A stretch of DNA of 64,000 bases from Enhygromyxa salina (lineage in GTDB: Bacteria; Myxococcota_A; Polyangia; Nannocystales; Nannocystaceae), in contig NZ_JMCC02000059.1 of the NCBI RefSeq assembly GCF_000737335.2, positions 1 through 64,000 of the forward strand. The letters run 5' to 3'. This document shows positions 1 to 8,077 of this stretch, piece after piece. Both the position numbers and the translations under genes were made by a program. Every line of letters begins with the position of its first letter. The stretch's first letter is position 1. The notes under the pieces are model-generated. The model ran no database searches, was not told the origin of the DNA, and saw only the letters and a list, made by a program, of their open reading frames with translations.

Positions 1-1070
1 AACGCGCCCCGCAGCTCGGCCCGGCGCTCGTCGTTCCAGATCGACTCGAGCTCACGCATGACGTCTTCGCACGCATCGGCCTGAGCCTGCCGCGGCGCCA
101 CCAAGAACCCAACCACCACCGACGCAGCGATAGCGGCCCCACCGATCGACGCCGCCGCCCACGTCCACCGTGATCGCTTCGGCTCCCGGACCCGCTCGAG
201 CGCGGCCAGCAGCGTCGGCACGTCCGGCCAGCGCTCGTCGGGATCCCCCGCGAGCCCCCGTGCCAAGATCCCATGTAGCTCGCGCGGCATGTCTCGCCGC
301 GTCGGCGCCAGCACCCGGCCTTGCTCGCGCGCCTCCGCGTCCGCGAACGGCTCGCCATGATAGAGCAGCTGGTAGGCGATCATGCACAGCGCGTACAGAT
401 CATCACGCTGGTCGCGGAGCCGATGGGCGATCACCTCGGGCGCCATGTATGTGACGGTCCCGACCCAGTCGGCCATGGCCACGGTGTCTTCGGCCGCGCA
501 GCCAAGCCCGAGGTCGGCGATCCGCGGTCGACCATCGCTCCCAAACAGGATGTTGTTGGGCTTGAGGTCGCGGTGCAGGATCCCGGCCTCGTGGATCGCC
601 GCGAGCCCCCGCGCGATCTGGACGATCACCTCCAACTTCGGCTCCCACGCCCGCGGTAAGTCCTGCTGCTCGAGCGTCCCGGCCTCGAGGTACGGAAGCA
701 CGACGGCGACCCGACCATCTTCGATCAAGCCGATGTCGAGTACCGGGATCACGTTCGGGTGATCGATCCGCGCGAGCAGCTGACCTTCGCGCAGCAGCGT
801 ATAGCGGTCAGCCACGATCCGCTCGACCAACATCGCCTCCACGAACTCGGTCGCATCTTCGCCCAGGCCCAGCGCCTCGATGTCGGCGATGTCGACGTCG
901 GCGAACGGATCCTCCCCCTCCCGCTTGAACGCGACCTGACGCTCGAGGTGCGTGTCCCAGGCCCGGTAGACCGTCGCGTTGCGGCCCCCACCGATCGGGA
1001 GCGCGTTGTCGAACCGGTCTGAACTGAACTCTTTCAGACACCGGGGGGCCTGGTCCATCTGCTCATCCAT
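1..1070 (-). CDS. Ser/Thr protein kinase, 3' part beyond the window
   Basis: Hanks-type kinase, read from an ATG at 1070 without a stop to the window edge (about 356 residues seen). The glycine loop is at residues 26-35 (IGGGRNATVY) and the VAxK-type lysine is K49. The catalytic loop HRDLKPNN starts at residue 166. The metal-binding motif is DLG rather than DFG, followed by GTVTYMAPE. A hydrophobic segment near residues 295-315 is a single membrane anchor. It is followed by a CEDVMRELESIW block like the one that opens the C-terminal sensor/TPR region of other myxobacterial kinases, so the missing part is probably a TPR domain outside the cytoplasm. The kinase assignment is firm; the signal is unknown. 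Confidence 0.93.
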   Translation of the reverse strand, partial: MDEQMDQAPRCLKEFSSDRFDNALPIGGGRNATVYRAWDTHLERQVAFKREGEDPFADVDIADIEALGLGEDATEFVEAMLVERIVADRYTLLREGQLLARIDHPNVIPVLDIGLIEDGRVAVVLPYLEAGTLEQQDLPRAWEPKLEVIVQIARGLAAIHEAGILHRDLKPNNILFGSDGRPRIADLGLGCAAEDTVAMADWVGTVTYMAPEVIAHRLRDQRDDLYALCMIAYQLLYHGEPFADAEAREQGRVLAPTRRDMPRELHGILARGLAGDPDERWPDVPTLLAALERVREPKRSRWTWAAASIGGAAIAASVVVGFLVAPRQAQADACEDVMRELESIWNDERRAELRGA

Positions 1071-1123
1071 GTGATCGTGATGGTAACACCCCGAACATCT
1101 GCTGGTTGAAGTATCTACAAACG

Positions 1124-1137
1124 GCTGCACGTGCAGC
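1124..1137. promoter_or_regulatory. 14-bp palindrome, possible operator
   Basis: GCTGCACGTGCAGC is a perfect palindrome in the roughly 190-bp, locally AT-richer gap between the divergent kinase and XRE-regulator genes. Its position suits an operator for the adjacent HTH protein. No second copy was noticed, so this is inference only. Confidence 0.3.
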
Positions 1138-1261
1138 AGGGGCAGCGTTCTGGCGACGCCCGTACGCGTGCAGCTTGGCGTGGGTGAAAAAAGTTGAAAA
1201 TAATTCGAACGAAACACGCTCGGGCCTCCAATTTACATGTTGGAGAACCAGCGGCGGCGGC

Positions 1262-1573
1262 GTGCGGAGGACCTTCCGACAACCGCTCGTGGGCCAGCGC
1301 CTGCGGGTGCTGAGAGAGCATTTTCGTCTGAGCCGGGCTGAGCTGTCGAACGCGACTGGCGTCGACGCCAGCGCCCTCGCTCGCCTGGAACACGGCGGTG
1401 ACGTTCGAATATCCACTTACCTCGCAGTAGTTGACTGCTTCCTCGAGCGCGCCCCGGAAGCGTGGATGCTCGCGGACCGAATCGTGGCACTTGGGGATGA
1501 GCGCCGGGCGAAGGCCAACGACCACATCCAGTGGCTCGCTCGTACCGCGACGCCAGGAGATGAACATGACTGA
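1262..1573 (+). CDS. XRE-family helix-turn-helix regulator
   Basis: Small DNA-binding protein of about 103 residues. Residues about 16-60 form an HTH of the lambda-repressor/XRE type (LRVLREHFRLSRAELS, GVDASALARLE). The start is uncertain: GTG at 1262 is used because the open frame further upstream (to a TTG at 1106) crosses AT-rich sequence that does not look coding. GTG at 1289 is also possible. The stop lies 8 bp inside the next gene, which suggests translational coupling. It is probably a repressor or activator acting with its neighbour; the target is unknown. Confidence 0.65.
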   Translation: MRRTFRQPLVGQRLRVLREHFRLSRAELSNATGVDASALARLEHGGDVRISTYLAVVDCFLERAPEAWMLADRIVALGDERRAKANDHIQWLARTATPGDEHD

Positions 1574-2009
1574 ACTAGCGATCACACTCGCCACCGAGGC
1601 CCGCCGTGCGGGCGTAGCTGCGGCGCTTCGTAGGCACCCAAGGTTGACGCTCGAGTCGGTGGCCGATCTGCTCCGCGAAGGCCCGTACGCTGACGAACTC
1701 GCCAGCCTCACGGTGGCTGACCTGCGCCGAGCGCCGCTCCCCGAGGGGCCGCCAAGGGTCCGCGCGGGCGAGACGGTCGAGGACGCCGTGATGCGTGTGT
1801 TCCGAAGTCGCCCCGGGGTCTGGATGGCGTCGAGCTTCTTCGTCCGCAACTTCGAGCTGCGGCGCTGGACCGCCCAACAGATCCTTGGCGACCTCGTCGA
1901 GGACGGGCTGCTCGAACGGCGCGGCGTGACCTCGGCGACGCGCTATCGCCTGGTCCACGTTCACACGCTCGACTCACGCGTGGTTCCAAAGCGCGAGGGA
2001 TGCTCTTGA
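1566..2009 (+). CDS. small winged-helix-like protein
   Basis: 147 residues; I recognise no named family. The C-terminal 60 residues look like a winged helix: a helix pair around FFVRNFELRRWTAQQILGDL, then a recognition-like segment and a hairpin (LLERRGVTSATRYRL). The N-terminal half is helical and rich in Arg/Ala. ATG 1566 follows AGGAG (about 1556) at good spacing; ATG 1560 is the alternative. The start overlaps the end of the XRE gene, so the two are likely one operon. The 3' end overlaps the convergent sigma-factor gene by 49 bp. Confidence 0.65.
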   Translation: MTELAITLATEARRAGVAAALRRHPRLTLESVADLLREGPYADELASLTVADLRRAPLPEGPPRVRAGETVEDAVMRVFRSRPGVWMASSFFVRNFELRRWTAQQILGDLVEDGLLERRGVTSATRYRLVHVHTLDSRVVPKREGCS

Positions 2010-2557
2010 GCTGCGCGCTGCAACATACGGAGCAGACGCTCGCGCCTCTGCTCTGGGGTCAAGCTCAAGCGCAGGCGCTGCCGCGTCCGCGACACCGAAG
2101 AGCGCACGGCCGCAGGCGTGGTCCCGAACTTCGCTGCGATCTCCTGGGCCGAGTCGCCGCGAGCCATGGCGATCAGCACGAGCTGCTCGTTCATGCTGCA
2201 CAGCGCGAGCAAGTGCTCAATGCGCTCGAGCTCGCGTTTGGCCTCGAGCAGCTCCACCGGACCCGGCACCGTTGGGCTGTGCATGCGCGACTCGAAGTAC
2301 TCCACTTGGCGGCGCACTTGCGTCAGCTCGCGCCGAAGCGCATTGCCGGCGCAGTTGACGAGCCACGCGATGAAGACCTCGCGGCTGGGCGTGGCGCCGC
2401 GTCGCAACTTGAGGATGGCCTCGGCGAAGGTCGACTGCGCGACTTCGCGGATCCGGCTCTCGTCTTTGAGGTAGCGGCGTAGGCAGCGATCGATGATCCG
2501 GTGAGCCGCCCTGATGGTCGCCGGGTCCCCGGCGCGGAGTTTGCTGTGGTCCAACAT
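1961..2557 (-). CDS. ECF-type RNA polymerase sigma factor
   Basis: 198 residues. The N-terminal half (residues about 15-75, including IIDRCLRRYLKDES and STFAEAILKL) resembles sigma region 2. The C-terminal half holds a region-4 HTH (NEQLVLIAMARGDSAQEIAAKF, then TPAAVRSSVSRTRQRL). No anti-sigma factor is adjacent. ATG 2557 is preceded by an extended -10-like TGCTACGTT ending 7 nt upstream, so the transcript may be leaderless. The gene is convergent with, and overlaps, the winged-helix gene. Confidence 0.85.
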   Translation of the reverse strand: MLDHSKLRAGDPATIRAAHRIIDRCLRRYLKDESRIREVAQSTFAEAILKLRRGATPSREVFIAWLVNCAGNALRRELTQVRRQVEYFESRMHSPTVPGPVELLEAKRELERIEHLLALCSMNEQLVLIAMARGDSAQEIAAKFGTTPAAVRSSVSRTRQRLRLSLTPEQRRERLLRMLQRAAQEHPSRFGTTRESSV

Positions 2558-2848
2558 CGGCCGGAACGTAGCAATTCTTGGCGAGGGCCTTTGGTCGTTT
2601 GGACACGTGCGGATCCGAGCAAACGAGATAGGGCTGCACAGCTGCGCGCGGGCAGCGTTCCACTTCGAAATTCGTGTTTGTCGAATACGCATGAATTGGT
2701 TGGGCCGAGGCTGTCGTCGCCGCGGGCAGCTCCGACGTGGACCTCGTTCGACGGAGGAGTCGTTGCGGTCGTCGAGCATCGAGCCTCGTCGGTAGGTGGC
2801 AAATGATCCAAGGCGACGCGATGCATTGCACCACGGGCTGCTAGCTAG

Positions 2849-3295
2849 CTAGCCACCGAGGCACAAGGGCTCGTCGCCGGGTACGGCGGGCACCGTCAGG
2901 ATGCCCTCGTGATCACCAAACACGAGCGTGTAGTCCCCGTCGGACACGTTCAGCTCGCAGACCTCTTGAACCAGGCCGCAGTCCGCCGTGCACGAGCCAG
3001 ACTCGCTGCGCACCGTGGCCCTGGCGTGGATCAGCAGGTGCTTGCGGGGCTCGGGCCCGGCAGCGTCGAACAGGATCTGAACGTCGCAGCTCGACTTGAC
3101 CAGGGTGTCGCAAGACGAGCTCAGGCAGACCGGAAAGTCGACGGTCACGATGTAGTCCGTGCCGTTCTCGACGCTGACACACGCGACGCCTTCGTTGACG
3201 TAGATGGTCTCGATTGGCTCGGTACAGCCAAGCGAGCTCGCAATCAGAACGAGCGCGCCAAGTACAATCGAGGTCGAACGAAGGCCACCGCGCAT
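2849..3295 (-). CDS. cysteine-rich lipoprotein
   Basis: 148 residues. The signal peptide has a hydrophobic core (IVLGALVLIASS) and a lipobox ending at C24. The mature part is short and beta-rich, with about nine cysteines (SSSCDTLVKSSC, SCTADCGL), so disulfides are likely in the periplasm or at the outer membrane. I recognise no family. The start lies 19 bp after the stop of the Spo0M-like gene, so the two are probably co-transcribed. Confidence 0.75.
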   Translation of the reverse strand: MRGGLRSTSIVLGALVLIASSLGCTEPIETIYVNEGVACVSVENGTDYIVTVDFPVCLSSSCDTLVKSSCDVQILFDAAGPEPRKHLLIHARATVRSESGSCTADCGLVQEVCELNVSDGDYTLVFGDHEGILTVPAVPGDEPLCLGG

Positions 3296-3314
3296 GTGAG
3301 CACCCCTGCCCGGC

Positions 3315-3791
3315 TCAGTTGACCAGCAACTTGCCAGTGATCGTGGGATCGATCTGCCCACGAATGTCCGCCTGCGCGTGCAGGGTGATCGTGCAAGCGC
3401 GGGTGGTCGTGTCGCAGTGCTCGGGCACCAACACCTGCACGGTCAGCTCTTGCTCCGCGCCCGGCTCGATGTCCTGCTCGACCTCGACGCGGGTCTGGCT
3501 GAGCTGCTCGCGGCTCCACGCTGGCATCAGGTGGTTGCGGTCCTCGAGCTCGAGCGCCTGCTGCTCGGTCAGCTCCATGCCTTGCGCGTCGGCCCAGTGC
3601 CGGTGGCGAACGAACACCCGCAGGACCACGCCCTCTACTCGCGCGGTCTTGGTCCCGCCCGCGATGTGCAGCGTGGCCTGGGCGGTGCCACCGGGGGCGA
3701 CCCGCGCGGCCCAGCCGTCGTCGTCTTCTGCGATCTGCAGGCGGGCGCCTTCGCTGCCCAGGGTCTCACGCATCTTGTCGGAAAAGCCCAT
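3315..3791 (-). CDS. Spo0M-like (arrestin-fold) protein
   Basis: 158 residues without a signal peptide. The N-terminus (MGFSDKMRETLGSEGARL) followed by a beta-rich region with PGG and HIAGG turns resembles the Spo0M sporulation-control family, where an arrestin-like sandwich carries hydrophobic strands. The usual family length is larger (around 250), so this is a short member. The role in the family is poorly defined (developmental control, membrane association). A Shine-Dalgarno-like AGGAG lies upstream of the ATG. Family call from the N-terminal pattern, moderate confidence. Confidence 0.65.
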   Translation of the reverse strand: MGFSDKMRETLGSEGARLQIAEDDDGWAARVAPGGTAQATLHIAGGTKTARVEGVVLRVFVRHRHWADAQGMELTEQQALELEDRNHLMPAWSREQLSQTRVEVEQDIEPGAEQELTVQVLVPEHCDTTTRACTITLHAQADIRGQIDPTITGKLLVN

Positions 3792-3849
3792 GTCTCGTCG
3801 TGCTCCTGATCCTGGCCAAACTTAGCAGCTACAGCGACCGCCCGGGGGG

Positions 3850-5022
3850 TCACTTTTGATCCAGCTGCAACTCGCCGTCGCGGGTGGTCCCAGACGGCAC
3901 GCTGCGCAGGTCGTTGAGCGCCTGCGGGGGCATGTCGAAGGGCTTGCCGTCGGTCCGCAGCAGCTCTTCGCCGTCGCTGCCGACCTTGCTGAACTGATAG
4001 CGAAAGTCGGTGCCGGTGGTCACGCCCTTGCCAGCGTCGAGCGTGAAGCCTACGCGCTCGCGCATGAGGTGGGGCTCGCCCGCGTCGACCCAAAAGTACA
4101 GCGCGCCCATGATCTCGCCGTTGATCAGCTTGCCCTTGGGATCGATCCGGCGGACCCGACCGGCGTACTCGATCTCGGCCCGAACGCCTTCTTCGGTGTC
4201 CTCGAGCTTGGCGAGCCGCCAGGTCAGCTCGCGGGTGACGATGGATCCGCCCTGCCGCAGCCGACACACGTCTTTCCAGGTCGCCCCCACCCCCACCGGC
4301 TCGCTGGGCAGCCGCACGCAGTACAGGCGGTGGACCTGGGCGAGCGCTTTGAAGTGGGCGGGCGATGCCTCGCCGATCACGGCCGTGTCGGTGATCCGCA
4401 GGCCGCTGGCGTCGACGCGGTGCGAGGTCGTGAGCCCGGCGACCTGCTTTTCGTCGGCCTCGAGACCCGACCCCGCCGGGGGCTCGGCCTCGTAGTTGCG
4501 ATAGGTGTGGGTGAGCAGGCAGGTCCGGGCCGCCTCCTCGCCCTTGCAGTCGCTGACGCTGACGTCTTCTTCGCGCGCGAACCCGGTGGGCTTCTCGATC
4601 AGCGGCAGCTTCAACATGCCGATCGTCGTGATGCGGTAGTGCGCGTCGTCGGCCAGGGCAAGCCGCAGCTGCACGCGCTTGTCCTCAGCGCCTGGGCTGA
4701 GCAGCGGCGCGGCGCCGTCTTGCGGCGGAAGCGGGATCCCGTCGGCGTCGACCGGCCAGGTCGTGCTGGCGGAGCCGTCTTCGTCGGGTGACGTGGTGTC
4801 GGCGCCGTCTTCGGCTGTGGCTGCCCCGATCGCGCCGCTGTCCGCCGTCTTGGTCTCTGGCTGGTTCTGGTCGGTGGTCTTGTCGGCGTCGGCCAGCTTG
4901 GCGAGGTTGCTTGGCTGCTCCGAGGTGCACGCGGCCATGCTCGCCAGGCCAGACATGGCGAGCACGCCGGGCGCGACAGACAACGCGAGAGCAAAGGGAG
5001 CGAAGCGGGCGCGATCGAGCAC
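3850..5022 (-). CDS. large lipoprotein of unknown function
   Basis: 390 residues. GTG 5022 is chosen because a TATTCT hexamer ends 8 nt upstream; TTG 5046 is the alternative. The signal peptide has the core FALALSVAPGVLAMSGL and a lipobox ending at C32. A disordered acidic, Thr/Asp-rich linker (about residues 35-105) leads to a C-terminal globular domain with repeated beta-strand patterns. I recognise no family. It starts 42 bp after the stop of the membrane glycosyltransferase gene on the same strand and may share its transcript. Confidence 0.75.
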   Translation of the reverse strand: MLDRARFAPFALALSVAPGVLAMSGLASMAACTSEQPSNLAKLADADKTTDQNQPETKTADSGAIGAATAEDGADTTSPDEDGSASTTWPVDADGIPLPPQDGAAPLLSPGAEDKRVQLRLALADDAHYRITTIGMLKLPLIEKPTGFAREEDVSVSDCKGEEAARTCLLTHTYRNYEAEPPAGSGLEADEKQVAGLTTSHRVDASGLRITDTAVIGEASPAHFKALAQVHRLYCVRLPSEPVGVGATWKDVCRLRQGGSIVTRELTWRLAKLEDTEEGVRAEIEYAGRVRRIDPKGKLINGEIMGALYFWVDAGEPHLMRERVGFTLDAGKGVTTGTDFRYQFSKVGSDGEELLRTDGKPFDMPPQALNDLRSVPSGTTRDGELQLDQK

Positions 5023-5064
5023 GGGGCGCGAGAATACCCGAGCCAACTGGACAGGCCAACCAGC

Positions 5065-7407
5065 TCACCAGGCCAGCTCGACGACACCGATCTTCGCAAA
5101 CTCGTGGCTCTTGCCGCGCACCTCGACGCCGTGCTCGCCGCGCTTGCCCTCGGGCACGCTGATCTTCAGGTTGCTCTTCTCGGATCGGCGCAGGCCAACG
5201 ATCAGCTCGTGCTCGCCGGGCAAGACCTCGAGCCACGGGACCTTAAACTCGAAACGATGATGGATGTAGTCGCCGGCCCGCCAGTAGTTGGGCGGGAGCG
5301 CGCCGCCGGTCAGCTCGTGGGGTTCGGCAGCGACCCGGCTGACCTTTCCCTTTTGCAGGCGCGCGTACATCTGGGTCCCGGCGGGCATCGGCCGCTGGAC
5401 CCGAAACACCGCGTGCAGCGTGGCTTTGCTGCCGCGGTGCAGCTCGCCCTCGATCTCCCAGGCGATCAGATCCACGTAGGGTTGCCAGCCAACCAGGGTC
5501 TCGTTGGCCAAGGTCAGCGGCTCGCTAAAGGCGATGCCGAGCAGCGGGTTTTGATCTTCGTGCCCCGGCGGCAAGAAGTTGGCGACCAAGACATACGCGT
5601 GATGGCTGTTGTCGAGCACGAACAGCGGCCGATCGCCCGAGCGCGCGGCGCTGAAGATCGGCGGCAGATCCGTGCGTCGGATCAACGCCGTGCGCGGGGC
5701 CTCGACGCCCAGCCACTTGTCGAGATCGCTGCGGTTGCTGAGGAACACCTCGTGCTCGGTCCCGGGACCGTAGTAGTCGAGGCCCGGATCGCGGATCCGG
5801 TGCAGACCCAGCATCGGATCGGGGATCTGCCCAGCCTCGACCCCGGCGATGAAGCCCCGCAGCGGCGCCGCGATCGACATCTGCTGATTGACCTGGGTCA
5901 GCGTGACGACCCCAAACGCCCAGATCTGGTGGGTCAACGCGGCGAACAGCAGGACCAGCGGCGCGGCCGTGCGCAGCCGATGCAAGCCCGATCCACCGAC
6001 GCGCGCCCGAGTCACCAGGCGATCCGCGATCGTCATGAGCGTGCTCAGCTTGCTGGCGACCCACACGGGCGCCCACGCCCACTCGCGCTGGTCCGTGCTG
6101 CGCGGGGCCAGCAGGTGGGCCAGCAACAACAGGCCGGCGAACTGCTTGGACATGCGCGGCAGCGAAGCGACCAGATCAAAGCCCGGCACCACGCCGGGCT
6201 GGGGGAACTCGATCTCCGTCAGCTGCAGCAGCGGCGAGGCGATCCGGGCAGGCGTGCGGCCGGCGTCCTTGCCGAGCACCAGCGCGCCCAAGATCGCGCC
6301 AAACACCAACAGCCGGCGCGCGGCGATCGGCTCGTCGCTGTCGAACATGCGCTTGCAGGCGGCGGTCGCCAGCAACGCCGCCGGGATCGTGACGGGCGTT
6401 GGCGTGGGCCCGTAGGTCAACGTCCACACGCTCACGACCACCAGCGCGACCCCAAGCCACAGCGCCGGCCAGCGCGCGCGACCCGGGCCGAGCAGACCCA
6501 GCACCACCAGACCGGTGAACGGAAACGCTTGGTAGCCAAACGACTCGAGGGCGTCGGTGAAGCCGGCCTTGCTCGGGTTCTCGATCAGCGAGAGATCCTT
6601 GGCCGCGCCGAGCAAGGGGATGTAGCCCTCGCCCTGGTTCCAGGCCAGCCACAGCCCAAAGAAGCCGGCCACCGCGGCGCCGGTCCAGGCGCTGATCACC
6701 GCCCAGCGTGGGAGCTCGATCCCGCCGTGCTCGGGATCCCGCGCGACGTCGGCGAGCGCGACCAAGACCAGCGGCAAGCAGCCACCCAACACCACGCCAA
6801 GCGAGGCAACCGCCGCGACCAGACAGCTCAGCCCCAGCAGGCCAAACGCGATCCGCCACCCGAGCCCCGACCCACGCTCAGCGCCACGCCGCGCGCGGTC
6901 GCAGCTCGCGATCAAGCACAGGCTTGCCGCGCTCAGCCACAGCTCGCCGGTTGGGTTGCCCAGCACCGTGCGGCTCGAGGCCAGCAGCCCCGGCATCGCC
7001 AGCGCGAAGCAGCCCGCCAACGCGACCCACGCCGAAGACCAGCCCAAGCGGCGCGCGCTGACCAGCGCCAGCGCGACCAACCCCAAGCCCGCGAGCGCCC
7101 CGGGCAGGCGCAGCCCAGCGTCCACGCGACCGCTCGCCGCGTAGACGAAGGTGCGCAGCTGATCCGGCAACCACGGGCTGCGGGTCAGCTCGCTGCGAGG
7201 CTCACCGAGCGCCGCCAGCGTGCGGTCGAGCACCGGCAGCTCGCCCAGCGTCCACAGCCCCGTCGCGCCCAACTGCGAGAGCAACACCAAGGCCGCGATC
7301 CCCCACACGAGCACGGGCCCGAGCCACGCGATCTTGCGTTGCGGGGGCTCGCTGGCGTCTTGGCGCTGGGTCACGGCGGTGGTTATACGCTTGCTCGGGT
7401 CTGTCAC
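5065..7407 (-). CDS. GT-C membrane glycosyltransferase (ArnT/PMT-like)
   Basis: 780 residues from GTG 7407; the longer open frame upstream is Arg-rich and unlikely to be coding. A hydrophobic N-terminal region of about 550 residues has some ten or more membrane helices, starting with VLVWGIAALVLLSQLGATGLW, then a loop with LGELPVLDRT and DAGLRLPGALAG as in ArnT/PMT-type transferases that use polyprenyl-phosphate sugars. The last 230 residues form a soluble, beta-rich domain, presumably periplasmic. The acceptor is unknown (lipid A, glycan or protein). Acidic residues of the first loop are present (GELPVLD), but I did not identify a catalytic pair with certainty. Confidence 0.75.
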   Translation of the reverse strand: MTDPSKRITTAVTQRQDASEPPQRKIAWLGPVLVWGIAALVLLSQLGATGLWTLGELPVLDRTLAALGEPRSELTRSPWLPDQLRTFVYAASGRVDAGLRLPGALAGLGLVALALVSARRLGWSSAWVALAGCFALAMPGLLASSRTVLGNPTGELWLSAASLCLIASCDRARRGAERGSGLGWRIAFGLLGLSCLVAAVASLGVVLGGCLPLVLVALADVARDPEHGGIELPRWAVISAWTGAAVAGFFGLWLAWNQGEGYIPLLGAAKDLSLIENPSKAGFTDALESFGYQAFPFTGLVVLGLLGPGRARWPALWLGVALVVVSVWTLTYGPTPTPVTIPAALLATAACKRMFDSDEPIAARRLLVFGAILGALVLGKDAGRTPARIASPLLQLTEIEFPQPGVVPGFDLVASLPRMSKQFAGLLLLAHLLAPRSTDQREWAWAPVWVASKLSTLMTIADRLVTRARVGGSGLHRLRTAAPLVLLFAALTHQIWAFGVVTLTQVNQQMSIAAPLRGFIAGVEAGQIPDPMLGLHRIRDPGLDYYGPGTEHEVFLSNRSDLDKWLGVEAPRTALIRRTDLPPIFSAARSGDRPLFVLDNSHHAYVLVANFLPPGHEDQNPLLGIAFSEPLTLANETLVGWQPYVDLIAWEIEGELHRGSKATLHAVFRVQRPMPAGTQMYARLQKGKVSRVAAEPHELTGGALPPNYWRAGDYIHHRFEFKVPWLEVLPGEHELIVGLRRSEKSNLKISVPEGKRGEHGVEVRGKSHEFAKIGVVELAW

Positions 7408-7563
7408 GAATCCACGTCGATCACCGACCGGATCGCTGCGCTGCGGGCCTGGACGCGGGCGCGCGCGCGAGCCTCGATGCCGTCGGAGTCGTCGCCGTGA
7501 AGCCGATCCCCCTCGCGCTCGCGCTCGCGGCAAAGGGGACCGTGCCCTGTCGATCAGCCAGCA

Positions 7564-7908
7564 CTACTTGCAAGCGTCGGGCACGGGCTTCCCGCCGGCC
7601 TCGAGCGCCATCGCGAAGCCCTTCGAAAACTCCTTGCACATGTTGTCGTCGTTCGCCATGCCCACGCCCGAGCACGAGAGGTTGATGTCTTCCGGGGTCA
7701 GCTTGCCCTTCTCGGCCTCGACCATCGCCTCGCAACACTTCAGCGCCTTGCGGCACACGTCCGTGTCGTTGGTCAAGATCAGGCTTGGCTTGTCTTCCGC
7801 GGCCTTGTCTTTCTTGTCACCAGCGGCCTCCTCCTTCTTGTCGCAGGCGGCGAGGGACAGCGCCGAGACGGCGACGAGCATCGTGATCACGTGAGTGAGT
7901 CGCTTCAT
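7564..7908 (-). CDS. small lipoprotein
   Basis: 114 residues. The signal peptide has a lipobox ending at C22 (ALSLAAC), followed by a Lys/Asp/Glu-rich spacer (DKKEEAAGDKKDKAAEDK). A C-terminal domain of about 70 residues has six cysteines (VCRKALKCCEAMV, INLSCSGVG, NMCKEF, DACK). A TATGGT hexamer ends 6 nt before ATG 7908, which supports this start. The six-cysteine pattern suggests a helical disulfide-bonded periplasmic domain; no function is assigned. Confidence 0.75.
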   Translation of the reverse strand: MKRLTHVITMLVAVSALSLAACDKKEEAAGDKKDKAAEDKPSLILTNDTDVCRKALKCCEAMVEAEKGKLTPEDINLSCSGVGMANDDNMCKEFSKGFAMALEAGGKPVPDACK

Positions 7909-8000
7909 CGGCGGACCATAGCCGCAGGTGAGGTCGCTGGGCCAGATGCGACGGCACTTTTGGGTGCTGCCCGCCGCCGTCGTGCCTACTATGTCTTCAA

Positions 8001-8020
8001 GGGGGCTTTCAAAAGCCCCC
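8001..8020 (-). terminator. strong hairpin after the kinase-TPR gene
   Basis: A 9-bp perfect stem (GGGGGCTTT/AAAGCCCCC) with a 2-nt loop lies 57 bp beyond the stop of the kinase gene at 8078. On that strand it is followed by a T-containing stretch. Likely an intrinsic terminator. Confidence 0.6.
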
Positions 8021-8077
8021 TCGCTTCGGCGGCGGAGCCCCCTTCGCTCACCCCAAACGCTCGCCTGTCGGCTCGTA

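Noticed and set aside
1106..1261. Upstream extension of the XRE regulator to TTG 1106
   Set aside because: The stretch crosses AT-rich sequence with the palindrome and has non-typical codon use, so it was treated as a regulatory region.
5104..7500. 798-codon plus-strand frame opposite the membrane glycosyltransferase
   Set aside because: Gln/Arg/Ala-rich antisense frame with no recognisable motif. The minus strand encodes regular membrane helices.
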